Shown here: in pieces, positions 1-8,738 of the stretch | Numbering within the stretch: the first letter of the stretch is position 1 | How the letters are laid out: every line of letters begins with the position of its first letter | Notes under the pieces: model-generated | Database searches by the model: none | What the model saw: only the letters and a program-made list of their open reading frames with translations | What the model was told of the DNA's origin: nothing | Translations under genes and position numbers: made by a program | Source of the DNA: Fuerstiella marisgermanici | Lineage (GTDB): Bacteria > Planctomycetota > Planctomycetia > Planctomycetales > Planctomycetaceae | Assembly: GCF_001983935.1 (NCBI RefSeq) | Contig: NZ_CP017641.1 | Coordinates: 2,480,001 to 2,544,000 of the forward strand | Direction of reading: 5' to 3' | DNA: 64,000 nucleotides

Positions 1-124
1 ACGCAGCGATTAGCAACGTCAGGGCGGGATCAACCCAGGTCCAGTCCAGCCAGATCACGGCGGCGGATCCGGCCAGCACGGCCAGCACGGCCAGCACGGC
101 CAGCGAGCGGCAGGGAAGCGTGGC
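1..124 (-). pseudogene. Remnant of a CDF-type cation efflux protein (partial at left edge)
   Basis: Read on the minus strand, codons from about 124 down to 1 give ...AGSAAVIWLDWTWVDPALTLLIAA. The tail matches the W-x-DP-x(2)-S/T-L-L-I-A transmembrane motif of cation diffusion facilitator (CzcD/FieF) proteins. A CDF protein should have roughly 150 more residues upstream, but the frame meets a stop at 125-127 and the next gene, on the other strand, starts at 268. The 9-bp tandem repeat at 71-104 encodes the LAV-LAV-LAV stretch just before the motif. I read this as a 5'-truncated or frameshifted gene running off the window. A different short membrane protein remains possible. Confidence 0.35.
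71..104. repeat. 9-bp tandem repeat, nearly four copies
   Basis: The unit GGCCAGCAC is repeated head to tail three times and followed by a partial fourth copy. Because the unit is a multiple of three it would keep a reading frame open. It sits at the broken 5' end of the CDF-like remnant. Confidence 0.8.
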
Positions 125-267
125 TTACCGCAGCGAACGCGTTACTGCGGGGCGCCACTGTTTTCCGTGAGTTCGGTACGAGTACTGCATATTCTGATGT
201 CGGGCAGCACTCGAAATTTCGAAACCGACACATTTGGCAACGCTACTCATAGTGGGCCGCACCGATT

Positions 268-741
268 ATGAACCTCACCACCGAACTCATTGCCTTTGGA
301 CCTGTCGCCTTCGCTGGCCTGCTGGGAGGAATCATCGGTCTCGAACGAGAGATGGCTGACAAACCCGCCGGCCTGCGAACACATATCTTTGTCGCATCCG
401 GTGCCGCGCTGCTGGTGCTGCTTGGCGAAAGTTCGATCGACTTCTTCCAACGACAGGGATCAGAATCAGTTGTTGAAGCGGACCCGGTTCGAATCGTGCA
501 GGCGATCGTAATCGGAATCAGCTTTCTGGGAGCCGGCACCATCATTCATCGCGGTGGCAATGAAGTGGAAGGACTCACCACCGCAGCATCCATCTTTCTG
601 ACGGCGGGGATCGGCATTGCTGTGGGCGTTGGACGCTATATCCTGGCAACCGAGACCGCCGTGTTCGCAGTCTCGGTTTTGATTGGCGTTCGCTGGCTTG
701 AACGGTACCTGCTGGGAACTAATCCACGAGAAGAAAACTGA
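268..741 (+). CDS. MgtC/SapB family membrane protein
   Basis: 157-residue protein with four or five predicted membrane segments. It carries the MgtC/SapB signature: G-G-I-I-G-L-E-R-E (residues 20-28), K-P-A-G-L-R-T-H (31-38) and F-L-G-A-G-T-I (about 90-96). Family members are inner-membrane proteins linked to Mg2+ limitation, acid stress and, in pathogens, control of F-ATPase; bacterial SapB/YhiD forms are short like this one. The cytosolic C-terminal domain of longer MgtC proteins is absent. It stands alone and is convergent with the stress gene at 800-1156. Confidence 0.85.
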   Translation: MNLTTELIAFGPVAFAGLLGGIIGLEREMADKPAGLRTHIFVASGAALLVLLGESSIDFFQRQGSESVVEADPVRIVQAIVIGISFLGAGTIIHRGGNEVEGLTTAASIFLTAGIGIAVGVGRYILATETAVFAVSVLIGVRWLERYLLGTNPREEN

Positions 742-799
742 CGGTCAGCTAACCCCGCGAGAAGCCGAAAAGCTTCAGGTTCACGCGGTGCTGTTGCGG

Positions 800-1156
800 C
801 TAACGCATCAGTTCTGTGACCCATCTACCAAAGTGAGTCACTCGATAGGCCTGGTGCCGTTTGAGAATTTCGTGGATCTCTTCCCGCGAAGCTTTGTCTT
901 TGGCTGGCACGGAAATTACGGTGTTTCCCGCGAGCAACTGCTGCTGAAACTGTTCCATTTCTTCGTCGGTATCGGCAAACCATTTCGCGGACGTATCCAC
1001 CTCATCCGCTTCGCTCTTCCCTTCCAAAATTCGTATCTGGCGTTCTTCAATGCCGTAATCCGACAGATCGTTGCGAGCAGCGTCCGCGAAGTCTTTGTTC
1101 GCAAACACGGCGACGATACGGTTTGTGGGATCTTCCATCACATCCTGGTCATTCAT
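800..1156 (-). CDS. YflT/GSP17M-like general stress protein
   Basis: 118 residues, soluble and acidic. The N-terminal part (NRIVAVFANKDFADAARNDL, then a glycine-containing turn and QIRIL) resembles the ferredoxin-like fold of heat-induced stress protein YflT (general stress protein 17M), in which a hydrophobic strand is followed by a helix that handles 'difference/ID' residues. The rest is charged and unrecognised. A close sigma54 promoter match lies upstream at 1222-1237, about 65 bases from the start codon, which supports both the start and a stress role. The family call is by pattern only. Confidence 0.6.
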   Translation of the reverse strand: MNDQDVMEDPTNRIVAVFANKDFADAARNDLSDYGIEERQIRILEGKSEADEVDTSAKWFADTDEEMEQFQQQLLAGNTVISVPAKDKASREEIHEILKRHQAYRVTHFGRWVTELMR

Positions 1157-1221
1157 CGTTGATCTTTCTTTGACGCGGGTTCCTGCGATTGCAGAAGTGT
1201 AAATTTGCAGTTCACTATGAA

Positions 1222-1237
1222 TGCGAACTCTGTGCCA
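1222..1237 (-). promoter_or_regulatory. Candidate sigma54 (-24/-12) promoter for the YflT-like gene
   Basis: Minus-strand sequence TGGCACAGAGTTCGCA. The -24 element is perfect (TGGCAC), the GG-N10-GC spacing is exact, and the -12 element is TCGCA in place of TTGCA. Expected transcription start is near 1210, with the start codon at 1156. Confidence 0.55.
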
Positions 1238-1392
1238 GATCGCCGCATCCGTAAATCTGCGTGGACCACTTCCGAATAACGCACAACCACTGATCGCTCA
1301 GCAACCGGCGTGAAGCCTGCGCGACCAATCAGTTCATCTGGCGGACGCGACGGCGTCGTCAATTATCGGCATGAGATCCATAATGACGTTTC

Positions 1393-1408
1393 GGGCATGG
1401 AGATTGCC
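1393..1408 (+). promoter_or_regulatory. Weak sigma54-like promoter for the MscS gene
   Basis: GGGCATGGAGATTGCC keeps GG-N10-GC spacing but departs from consensus at the first base of the -24 box and the last base of the -12 box. It lies about 95 bases before the preferred start at 1504. Confidence 0.25.
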
Positions 1409-1503
1409 CTTCGTCCATTGCGACTACGTGTGTGAAATGCCTTTACGGTGCATGCTCCGCGCGTTGTTACGAACACGCAACACCGTTCGAGAACCAAATA
1501 CAG

Positions 1504-2796
1504 ATGACGATCAGCAAGATCAGTTTCGCTCTTTTCGTGGCGTTACTCACCATTTCTGCTCATGCCATTCCGATAACAGTCGCCGCGCCTCAAGACGGCG
1601 ATGCGGCGTCGGAACCTTCGGCGGACGAAGAAAGCGAAAGTCCAGCGGCTGATGACGAAGTCGTCGGGACCGATGAAGATGTTGCTGTAAAGGTTGACGC
1701 CGTTGCAGATGACGATGTCATTCAACAGCGTCTGCAAAAGATTTTTGCTGCATCAGACTGGTTCGTCTCGCCGGAAGTGGAAGTCAATGAAGGCATCGTG
1801 ATTATTTCCGGACGTACGGACACTGACCAAAGACGGAACTGGGCCAGCGATGTCGCTCGACGCACCGAAGACGTGGTCGCCGTAGTCAACAACATCACTG
1901 TGTCGCAGAGCGTACGTCTTAGCGAATCGATGGAAACTGTCGGCGCCAGTCTGACGACGTTGTGGACAGAGTTTCTGAAACAGGTGCCGTTAATGGTCGC
2001 GGCACTGGCCATTATCCTGCTTACGTGGCTGGTCGCACGTATTGCCGTGTCCGTGGTGAACAAGACAGCAAAACGCAGCCACCTTCGACATGGACTGCAG
2101 GATCTACTGCTTCAGCTGACGACCTGCGGTGTCTGGGTAGTCGGGTTGATGGTCGCGGCAATCGTCATGTTTCCCGGCATGACCCCGGCCAAGTTGCTGA
2201 CAGTGTTGGGGCTTAGTTCGGTCGCAATCGGTTTTGCGTTCAAGGACATCTTTGAAAACTTTTTCGCCGGAGTCCTGATCCTGTGGCGATTCCCCTTCGA
2301 CAAAGGCGACTTCATCGAATGCGGAGAGGTGAGCGGATGTGTCGAGGATATCACGGTTCGAATGACCAGTATCCGACAGGTCGACGGCCAACTGGTGGTC
2401 TTGCCCAACGCCATGCTGTTTAAGCAGCCAGTGTACGTGCTGACCAGCAAAGCGTCTCGGCGAACGACGGTGATCTGTGGCATCGCCTACGACGAAGACG
2501 TCGCAACAGCTCGCAAAGTTATTCAGGAAGCCGTCCAGAAGTGCGAATCCGTCGACACCGGCCACGATGTTGAAATCTTTGCTCGCGAGTTCGCGGATTC
2601 GAGTATCAACTTTGAAGTCACCTGGTGGACTGGTTCCACTCCGCTGGACGAACGCAAATCGCGAGACGAAGTCGTCGAAAGCGTGAAAGGGTCGCTCGAC
2701 GATGCGGGAATCGAAATTCCGTTCCCGTATCGCACACTGACTTTCAAAGAGCCACTGACGGTCGCGAACTCAGAAGCCGCATCCAACGACGCGTAA
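1504..2796 (+). CDS. BON-domain mechanosensitive ion channel (MscS family)
   Basis: 430 residues from the ATG at 1504; this start is preferred because it gives a clean signal peptide (KISFALFVALLTISAHA), whereas the in-frame ATG at 1432 adds 24 cysteine-containing, non-signal-like residues. After the signal come an acidic Ala/Glu/Asp linker (about 30-60), a BON domain (about 70-137, with the GIVIISGRTDT core), three membrane segments (about 160-185, 205-225 and the pore helix LLTVLGLSSVAIGFAFKD), then the MscS beta domain (FDKGDFIEC...) and C-terminal alpha/beta domain. The channel releases solutes on hypo-osmotic shock. A periplasmic BON domain in front of an MscS core is a known but less common architecture and may bind lipid or peptidoglycan. 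Confidence 0.9.
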   Translation: MTISKISFALFVALLTISAHAIPITVAAPQDGDAASEPSADEESESPAADDEVVGTDEDVAVKVDAVADDDVIQQRLQKIFAASDWFVSPEVEVNEGIVIISGRTDTDQRRNWASDVARRTEDVVAVVNNITVSQSVRLSESMETVGASLTTLWTEFLKQVPLMVAALAIILLTWLVARIAVSVVNKTAKRSHLRHGLQDLLLQLTTCGVWVVGLMVAAIVMFPGMTPAKLLTVLGLSSVAIGFAFKDIFENFFAGVLILWRFPFDKGDFIECGEVSGCVEDITVRMTSIRQVDGQLVVLPNAMLFKQPVYVLTSKASRRTTVICGIAYDEDVATARKVIQEAVQKCESVDTGHDVEIFAREFADSSINFEVTWWTGSTPLDERKSRDEVVESVKGSLDDAGIEIPFPYRTLTFKEPLTVANSEAASNDA

Positions 2797-2814
2797 ACGT
2801 GTCCACCGAAAGCC

Positions 2815-3879
2815 TTATAGCGTCGAATACACGGCCAGACCCAGCACATAGACCAACAGCACTGCGGCGGAATCTCGTCCCATGCCGAAAATCGTGCGGT
2901 CACGGCGTTCGAGAATTCCCCAGAGATAGAGACTCGTCACGACGATTCCAATAGCGGCCAGAAATCCGGTCGACGGGTCCAGCGCATCAAAGATCGCACC
3001 TTCGCGGTAAGCGATGTCTGCTGGCAGGAACAACGCGACCTCGAGGCTATTCGTGCCCAGAATGTTGGCCGCTGCCATGCTGTAGGCTCCGAAACGAACG
3101 GCTCCCCATGTCGTACTGACTTCAGGAAGACTGGTTGCCAACGCCACGAGAGTGGCTCCCACGATGTTTTGTCCCAGCCCCGATTGTTCGGCAATGGCTT
3201 CTCCCGTGCGAGCCACAAAGTAGCCGCCGACAAGGACTCCCGCGCACGCCAGACAGAAGAATCCGACCAGAGCCGCCGTGGCTGTGTCGCGATACTTCAG
3301 CGTGTGAGCGTCTTTTAAGTCGCGAGCGGATTCTGGTGGCTCCGCAATTTCTCCTCGCGGTTCCCAGCGAGAATCGCCTTCGTATTTGTGAATCACCCAC
3401 AACGAAAACAGGTACGCCGCGAACAACAGAATTGGCCAGAGCCCCACGCCCGCGAATGAAACCAGCTCACCACTGGAAACGGCCGCCGATGCCAGAGCAA
3501 TCAAACCGATCAGCATCACGCCAATCATCAGCAGCGACGATTGCGGCGAAAAGAAGGTCAGCGCCCGACCTCGGACCAGCAGTGCATCCACCATCGCCAG
3601 CACGGCAATTTGCATGGCGACCCCGCCCAGTAGATTCGTGCCCGCCAGTTTTGCCGCCCCGGATGACGCCGCAGTCAGCGTCGTGGCGATTTCGGGAAGA
3701 CTGGTCGCCCCGCCCAGCAATAACGCTCCAGCAAACGCTTTGCCCAGCCCGGTGCGGTCTGCGAACAAGTCGACGTGGGCGCTGAGTTTCGTTCCGGCCG
3801 ACCAAACGCCGATCGCTCCGATTGCGAAGATCAGCGCGTTCAGCCAGATCGCGTTTTCGGTGAATTGCAGAATGGACAT
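2815..3879 (-). CDS. Sodium/calcium exchanger-like (CaCA superfamily) antiporter
   Basis: Hydrophobic protein of about 354 residues with around ten membrane segments and the two inverted alpha-repeats typical of CaCA exchangers: GGATSLPEIATTLTAA near residue 57 and GATLVALATSLPEVSTTWGA near 240. Both contain the acidic cation-binding Glu in the G-x-T-S-L-P-E motif. A cytosolic Glu/Asp/Arg-rich loop (about 165-190) separates the halves. The ATG at 3879 is preferred over the in-frame TTG at 3888. It directly follows the SPW gene at 3889-4239 on the same strand, so the two are probably co-transcribed. Ion specificity (Ca2+, Na+, K+) cannot be read from sequence. Confidence 0.88.
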   Translation of the reverse strand: MSILQFTENAIWLNALIFAIGAIGVWSAGTKLSAHVDLFADRTGLGKAFAGALLLGGATSLPEIATTLTAASSGAAKLAGTNLLGGVAMQIAVLAMVDALLVRGRALTFFSPQSSLLMIGVMLIGLIALASAAVSSGELVSFAGVGLWPILLFAAYLFSLWVIHKYEGDSRWEPRGEIAEPPESARDLKDAHTLKYRDTATAALVGFFCLACAGVLVGGYFVARTGEAIAEQSGLGQNIVGATLVALATSLPEVSTTWGAVRFGAYSMAAANILGTNSLEVALFLPADIAYREGAIFDALDPSTGFLAAIGIVVTSLYLWGILERRDRTIFGMGRDSAAVLLVYVLGLAVYSTL

Positions 3880-3888
3880 AGGGAGCAA

Positions 3889-4239
3889 TCACGTTAAGTC
3901 TGCAGAGTTCGCTCGCCACGCTTTCGGTGGATCAGATGCGTCGTTGGGGATAATGGCAATCATCAACAGAAACAATCCAACAACGATGTGATTCTGATGA
4001 ACCGGGGCGGGCGGTGTCCCGTCCAACCGCCCATGAACGACAAGACCAATCGCGATGAAAAGGATCAGGACGTGAGCGTACCGAGTCGGCTTCCACCACG
4101 ATAAACCGGCCAGCGTGCAGATGCTTAGGCCCGTCAGAACGTCCACCCACACCAGCGTGGCGTTGTCTTGAGCTCGAAAGATAAACGGACTCAGCATCAA
4201 CCAGACGGCGGTCATGATTTCGACAATACGTCCCCACAT
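3889..4239 (-). CDS. SPW-repeat small membrane protein
   Basis: 116 residues with about four membrane helices. The segment TAVWLMLSPFIF resembles the SPW motif, in which a Ser-Pro-Trp or similar triplet sits at a helix boundary, and a second related helix pair follows. Proteins with this repeat are of unknown function and common beside transporters. The stop codon abuts the exchanger gene downstream, which suggests a two-gene transcription unit. Confidence 0.65.
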   Translation of the reverse strand: MWGRIVEIMTAVWLMLSPFIFRAQDNATLVWVDVLTGLSICTLAGLSWWKPTRYAHVLILFIAIGLVVHGRLDGTPPAPVHQNHIVVGLFLLMIAIIPNDASDPPKAWRANSADLT

Positions 4240-4350
4240 GAGATCAATTCCTTACAGCGAGTTTCGCGAACTTGTGGCTGCGGAACAACGTTTCGGACTG
4301 TGAAGGCTGTTCTACGAGCCCGTGTTGTCAACAACGAAAGGTGAACTGCT

Positions 4351-4983
4351 TTAGCTGGTCTGTCGCGACAGAAGTGTTTCCGCCGCGTGATCCATGGCAT
4401 CTTCGCGGTAGCCCCAGAAGGCTCGCCACAGAGTTCGTTTGCTGCCGGTTTCTTTCCAGACAATCGATAGATACTTCAGCGACGCTCGTACTTCATCCCA
4501 GGCCCAGTACACCAAAATCAACGAGATCACCGCCGTCACCAGACACAGAAAGCACCAGTAGCCGATGACTGTGGCCTGCAGCACGACCAGGATGGCACTG
4601 ACAATGCCCAGCGGAATCACATCGATGCCAAACAGAATCACCAGCCACGGACGATACTGCCATCGGCGAGTTGACCCTGCGAATCCGAGGATCGCATCAC
4701 CCAGATAGGCGAGTACTCCCAAGGCAGCATCGTGGATGCCGAGAATCGCATACATCTTTTTTGCAGCCGATGACTTCAGCACTTTGTCGCTGTCTTCGCC
4801 GAACACGGGATCCCAGACTGTTTCGATCAGTCCCCATTGATACAGGGAAAGATGAGCAGAGATGCCTGCAGCAACGAACGCCAGCAGGCAGATAGGAATT
4901 CTTTGAGACCACGCTGAAGGATTGTGATGGTATGGCGGGACGTGGCGATTCAAGTCGTCAACTGTGATTGCGTCATTGACCAT
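4351..4983 (-). CDS. VKOR-family membrane protein lacking the loop cysteine pair
   Basis: 210 residues with four or five membrane helices. The arrangement is that of vitamin K epoxide reductase: a helix, a loop with the conserved Ser of KVLKSSAAKK, the helix GIHDAALGVLAYLGD, and the active-site CxxC in a helix (YWCFLCLVTA). VKOR shuttles disulfide electrons to quinone. The two loop cysteines that relay electrons from a thioredoxin partner are missing; the loop here reads WDPVFGEDSDKVL. This subgroup of cysteine-poor VKOR homologues is seen in other bacteria and its activity is uncertain. A weak sigma54-like site lies upstream at 5034-5049. Confidence 0.75.
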   Translation of the reverse strand: MVNDAITVDDLNRHVPPYHHNPSAWSQRIPICLLAFVAAGISAHLSLYQWGLIETVWDPVFGEDSDKVLKSSAAKKMYAILGIHDAALGVLAYLGDAILGFAGSTRRWQYRPWLVILFGIDVIPLGIVSAILVVLQATVIGYWCFLCLVTAVISLILVYWAWDEVRASLKYLSIVWKETGSKRTLWRAFWGYREDAMDHAAETLLSRQTS

Positions 4984-5033
4984 ACTGAAAGTTCCACGGC
5001 AAGAAATGAGAATAGAGTTTCACAGCGCCTTCC

Positions 5034-5049
5034 TGCAAACCTGATTCCA
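5034..5049 (-). promoter_or_regulatory. Weak sigma54-like promoter for the VKOR-like gene
   Basis: Minus-strand TGGAATCAGGTTTGCA has exact GG-N10-GC spacing and a perfect -12 TTGCA, but the -24 box is TGGAAT instead of TGGCAC. It lies about 50 bases upstream of the start at 4983. Confidence 0.3.
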
Positions 5050-5300
5050 AATTCGTGAGCCGCCCGCAATAAGCGTCGTGCTGCCGTCACGCGGTCGCTG
5101 GTTGATCAATCCGCGCGATGTGCGTTCACTGATGAGCACAACCTGCCAGCGGATCCACGAATGCGTGGCGCACTGAAACACGCGGGCGACGCTGAATGGC
5201 ATTCGCCAACGCCAGGCTGCACGACGCCGCTTACTTCAGCTAAATCAGATCCAGACTTGAAGTTTGGGAACAGGCGACTTTTCCGACATCGCGAGTTCAT

Positions 5301-5316
5301 TGGCACAATGTCTGCA
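5301..5316 (+). promoter_or_regulatory. Candidate sigma54 promoter for the PfpI-like gene
   Basis: TGGCACAATGTCTGCA: perfect -24 TGGCAC, five-base spacer, -12 CTGCA. Expected transcription start near 5328 with the start codon at 5383. Confidence 0.6.
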
Positions 5317-5382
5317 ACGGACGTTGGCCACTGAAAATCGGTTGATTTCATTCCCTCAACTTCAATACGGAGACCCCAACAA

Positions 5383-5949
5383 ATGTCAGACAAGAATCTG
5401 AACGGTAAAAAAATCGCGTTCCTCGCCACCTGCGGCTTCGAACAGTGTGAGCTCACTCAGCCGTGGGAAGCAGTCAAGAAGGCTGGCGCGACTGTCGAAC
5501 TGGTGTCGCTCAAGAGCGGCAAGATTCAGGGCATGAATCACGACGAGAAGGCAGACAAGTTCGACGTGGACCGCACCGTCGATCAGGTGAGTGCTGAAGA
5601 CTACGACGGCCTGGTGTTACCCGGCGGTGTCGCGAATCCGGACACACTTCGAACAAACGACGTGGCCGTTGATTTTGTCCGCGACTTCTTCAAACAGCAC
5701 AAACCGGTGGCCGCCATCTGCCACGGCCCGTGGACTCTGATCGAAGCCGACGTTGTGCGTGACCGCAAAGTGACGTCCTGGCCAAGCCTGAAGACCGACC
5801 TGCAGAATGCAGGAGCGAACTGGGTTGACGAGGAGGTAGTGTGCGACGAAGGTCTCGTCACCAGCCGCTGCCCTGACGACCTGGAAGCATTCTGCTGCAA
5901 AGCGGTCGAAGAATTTGCCGAAGGCAAGCACGCCGAACAGGTAGCGTAG
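5383..5949 (+). CDS. PfpI/YhbO-type DJ-1 superfamily protein (class I glutamine amidotransferase-like)
   Basis: 188 residues, soluble, full length for the family. Visible features are the N-terminal strand and conserved Glu (KIAFLATCGFEQCELT), the motif LPGGVANPD, and the nucleophile elbow AICHGPWTLIEA with Cys followed by His. Members of the PfpI/YhbO/DJ-1 group act as chaperones, glyoxalases or protein and nucleotide deglycases in carbonyl and oxidative stress; older records call them intracellular proteases. A strong sigma54 promoter match at 5301-5316 ties it to the stress set. The exact reaction cannot be assigned. Confidence 0.88.
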   Translation: MSDKNLNGKKIAFLATCGFEQCELTQPWEAVKKAGATVELVSLKSGKIQGMNHDEKADKFDVDRTVDQVSAEDYDGLVLPGGVANPDTLRTNDVAVDFVRDFFKQHKPVAAICHGPWTLIEADVVRDRKVTSWPSLKTDLQNAGANWVDEEVVCDEGLVTSRCPDDLEAFCCKAVEEFAEGKHAEQVA

Positions 5950-6151
5950 GCGCTGTTGCCATTCGACGTGTTCATGGCCGGGGTTGGGCAAGCCGTCGAA
6001 AACCCCGGCCACAACGTCATCGGCAACGGTACAATTGGCCCTGGGCTTGGCGCGTAGGAGGGCGGTGGCATGAAACACCGGGTTACTGCGGGCGATGGGA
6101 TCAGCGTCGCAATGGCTGAACAGCAACTGAATAGCACCGCAGGACAGTTTT

Positions 6152-7738
6152 ATGTTTTCAGAATCGACGTGGAGTCGCAAGACCATCGGCGATGTCGATG
6201 TTGTGTATCACGAAGGTCTTTACCACCTTTTTCATTTGGTCCTGCCAAACCATGACTTTATCGCTCATGCCATCAGCGATAACGGGCTGAACTGGAGACG
6301 AATTGATAACGCGCTGTTTATTGATGATCCGGGTAGCTGGGACGACCTGATGCTATGGACGATGCACGTGACGCCTGATCCTCATCAAGCCGGACACTGG
6401 CGAATGTTCTACACCGGTCTTTCACGCCGAGACCAAGGCCTAAAACAGCGGATTGGTATGGCGACCAGCAGCGACCTTTACCGTTGGAAGAAGTCGCCCG
6501 TTCATTGGGTCGACGGGCGAGGAAAAACAGATCCGGAACGCATCAAGCGGGCTCGCGAAAAACTGCCAAACGGCAAGGCCAGTCGCACGCGATCACCCGT
6601 CGACATGAAAAGCTGCTTTCCGGTTTCACCTGATGACGAATTTTACGAAGCGGACGTGGAAGGCGAACGCCGCTGGATCAGCTTCCGTGACCCATTCTAC
6701 TTTCACGAAGGCGATCGCGGTTGGCTACTGGCGGCGGCAAGAACCAAGGACGGCCCTTTGGTGCGGCGCGGCTGCGTTGCGTCGATGGAAGAAGTGGAAC
6801 CAAATCACTTTGAAGCCCAGCCACCTTTGTTTGCGCCGCAGTTGTACGACGACATCGAGGTGCCGAATTTATTGAAGATCGAGGAGGACTACTACTTGAT
6901 TGGCAGCTTGCGTGAAGATGCCAAAATTCGCTACTGGCACACAAGTGATATTAAGAAGCCGTGGAAAAACTATCACGACAATGTGCTATTGGCAAAAGGC
7001 AACTATGCAGGTCGAGTGTGCCGAGACGACAACGGAATCCTGCTGTGGAATTTTTTTACGCGGTCGCTGGATGATCGCACCGTAAATAATCTTATGCCGC
7101 CGCCGAAGCGATTGGTGCGGCGGAGTAACGGTCAACTACAGGTCAGGTCGTTTGAAGCGTTTGACGACCGTGTCGTGGGTGAACTGGAGACTCAATGTAT
7201 TCGGACACTTAAGCAATCTCGCCAGCAGGACCATTGCCGCACGGACGATGGGTCAATACGTCTGACCAGCGAAGCCGGCTTCCAGGCGTTTGCGTTCGAT
7301 CAACCAATCGACAGTTTCAGCATGCAGGCGCGACTGACTCTCTCTGGCGCGGGGAAGTGCGGATTGCTGTTCCGAGTCGACGAGGCTTCGCATGATGGCT
7401 ACTACATTTCTCTGGACCTGGCCAAGGGGATTGCTCAGATTCGTTCGTGGGGCACCGGCCCGCCAGGCTCGGGTGAACACATGCTGGAGTTCGATTCTCT
7501 GCAGGCAGGTTTCTGGCACACTGAAAATTGCCGGGAGATTGACATTCGATTGATATCGTTCGGCAGCTACCACGAATTGTCGATCGGTGACGGCGTTGTG
7601 CTGTCGCTGGCCGACGCAAAATTCACCAAGGGGCTGCTCGGCATCTACGTGGAAACAGCAGACCTGCTCGTTCACGATCTGAAAGTGGAACGCCTGGAAC
7701 CGCCAACTCAAACAGACGAACACCTGACGACAGGCTAA
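6152..7738 (+). CDS. GH32/GH43-like five-bladed beta-propeller glycosidase (putative)
   Basis: 528 residues, no clear signal peptide. The first 330 residues look like the catalytic propeller of family 32/43/68 glycosidases: GDVDVVYHEGLYHLFH (conserved Asp followed by the Y-H-L-F motif), DNGLNWRR, WTMHVTPD, FYTGLS and RDPFYF (the R-D-P motif carrying the transition-state Asp). The C-terminal 180 residues resemble the GH32 beta-sandwich (CGLLFRVDE..DGYYISLD, ending in VHDLKVERL). Likely substrate is a fructan or other beta-linked sugar, but this is not determinable. It stands alone, with no transporter or sugar kinase beside it. Confidence 0.65.
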   Translation: MFSESTWSRKTIGDVDVVYHEGLYHLFHLVLPNHDFIAHAISDNGLNWRRIDNALFIDDPGSWDDLMLWTMHVTPDPHQAGHWRMFYTGLSRRDQGLKQRIGMATSSDLYRWKKSPVHWVDGRGKTDPERIKRAREKLPNGKASRTRSPVDMKSCFPVSPDDEFYEADVEGERRWISFRDPFYFHEGDRGWLLAAARTKDGPLVRRGCVASMEEVEPNHFEAQPPLFAPQLYDDIEVPNLLKIEEDYYLIGSLREDAKIRYWHTSDIKKPWKNYHDNVLLAKGNYAGRVCRDDNGILLWNFFTRSLDDRTVNNLMPPPKRLVRRSNGQLQVRSFEAFDDRVVGELETQCIRTLKQSRQQDHCRTDDGSIRLTSEAGFQAFAFDQPIDSFSMQARLTLSGAGKCGLLFRVDEASHDGYYISLDLAKGIAQIRSWGTGPPGSGEHMLEFDSLQAGFWHTENCREIDIRLISFGSYHELSIGDGVVLSLADAKFTKGLLGIYVETADLLVHDLKVERLEPPTQTDEHLTTG

Positions 7739-7969
7739 TCACGGCGGGTCGGTGGGCGATGGTGTTTCAGAATGATGTATGCAAATAACAGGCGCTTAGG
7801 AAGGGTGCTCAGCTAGAGCAGTTTCTCTTTTGTTATGGACAGTTCGGGATCGTGAGAAACTGGCCTCACCGCCCGAACCACCGATTCCGCGACCAGAAGT
7901 CAGCGAGTTTCACTGTAGGTGAGCGAGAAACAGGCCGCTGCGAGCTATCGCACGGGACAATTCAATAAC

Positions 7970-8578
7970 ATGGATGAACTCATCAAAAACTTTCTGGAAG
8001 ACTTCGGTGCCGTCGGTATTGCCATACTGATGCTGGTGGAGAATATTTTTCCGCCGCTGCCGTCCGAAGTGGTCATGCCGTGGGCTGGGTATGCGGTTAG
8101 CCAAGGACGCATCTCTGCCGTCGCCGCAGTGTTGGCGGGCAGTGTGGGTTCATTCGCCGGAGCCATGTTCTGGTACTTTGTGGGAAAGCGAATCGGAAAA
8201 GACAGACTATTGCGATGGGTGAAAGGTCATGGTGCATGGCTGACACTGACCACCGGCGACATCGAACGCACAGATGACTGGTTCGATCGCTGGGGCGGAT
8301 GGGCCGTGCTGTTTTGCCGGATGGTCCCTGGAATTCGAACATTCATCAGCGTGCCAGCGGGCTTCGCAGAAATGGAAATCACTCGCTTCAGTATCTGCAC
8401 GGCCATCGGGACCGTTCTATGGACGGCGCTGCTTACAGGTGCCGGCTGGTGGCTGGCCGATCAACATGGCAGCCTTGCCAAACCGCTTAGCTGGGTCAGC
8501 TGGATTGTGATCGGAGGCCTGTTCCTGAGCTGGCTGTGGCGACTGCTACGCCAACAGCGCAGCGTGGCTCAAAATTGA
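7970..8578 (+). CDS. DedA family inner-membrane protein
   Basis: About 202 residues from the ATG at 7970, preferred over an in-frame GTG at 7919 because the family begins close to the first re-entrant helix. It carries DedA hallmarks: the motif ENIFPPLPSEVVMPWAG near the N-terminus and FCRMVPGIRTFISVPAG (F-x-R-x3-P-G-x-R) in the second half, with several membrane helices. DedA/VTT proteins are scramblase-like lipid transporters needed for membrane homeostasis and undecaprenyl-phosphate recycling. No operon partner is evident. Confidence 0.9.
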   Translation: MDELIKNFLEDFGAVGIAILMLVENIFPPLPSEVVMPWAGYAVSQGRISAVAAVLAGSVGSFAGAMFWYFVGKRIGKDRLLRWVKGHGAWLTLTTGDIERTDDWFDRWGGWAVLFCRMVPGIRTFISVPAGFAEMEITRFSICTAIGTVLWTALLTGAGWWLADQHGSLAKPLSWVSWIVIGGLFLSWLWRLLRQQRSVAQN

Positions 8579-8738
8579 TCGGCGCGGCTTTTGCAATCAC
8601 CTGCGTCGCGGCCGCTCGCTGAAATGCCGTGAGCTAAGTGCAACGGTTACTTAATTTGCCCTTGCGCGTCTTGAATGAATTTCCGAATCCAGACCACCGT
8701 CAGTGCCTTCACGGCCTGGTGATCGACAGGAGACCAGC

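Larger units (their letters stand above)
1157..1503. other. Divergent intergenic region with two sigma54-like promoters
   Basis: 347 bases between the minus-strand YflT-like gene and the plus-strand mechanosensitive channel. It holds a strong sigma54 match reading left (1222-1237) and a weaker one reading right (1393-1408). Nothing else was recognised; short open frames here look random. Confidence 0.5.

Noticed and set aside
30-233. Open frame on the minus strand with G-R-A repeats
   Set aside because: It is the repeat read in another frame, lacks a family pattern and a ribosome site; the CDF-like frame is the more meaningful reading.
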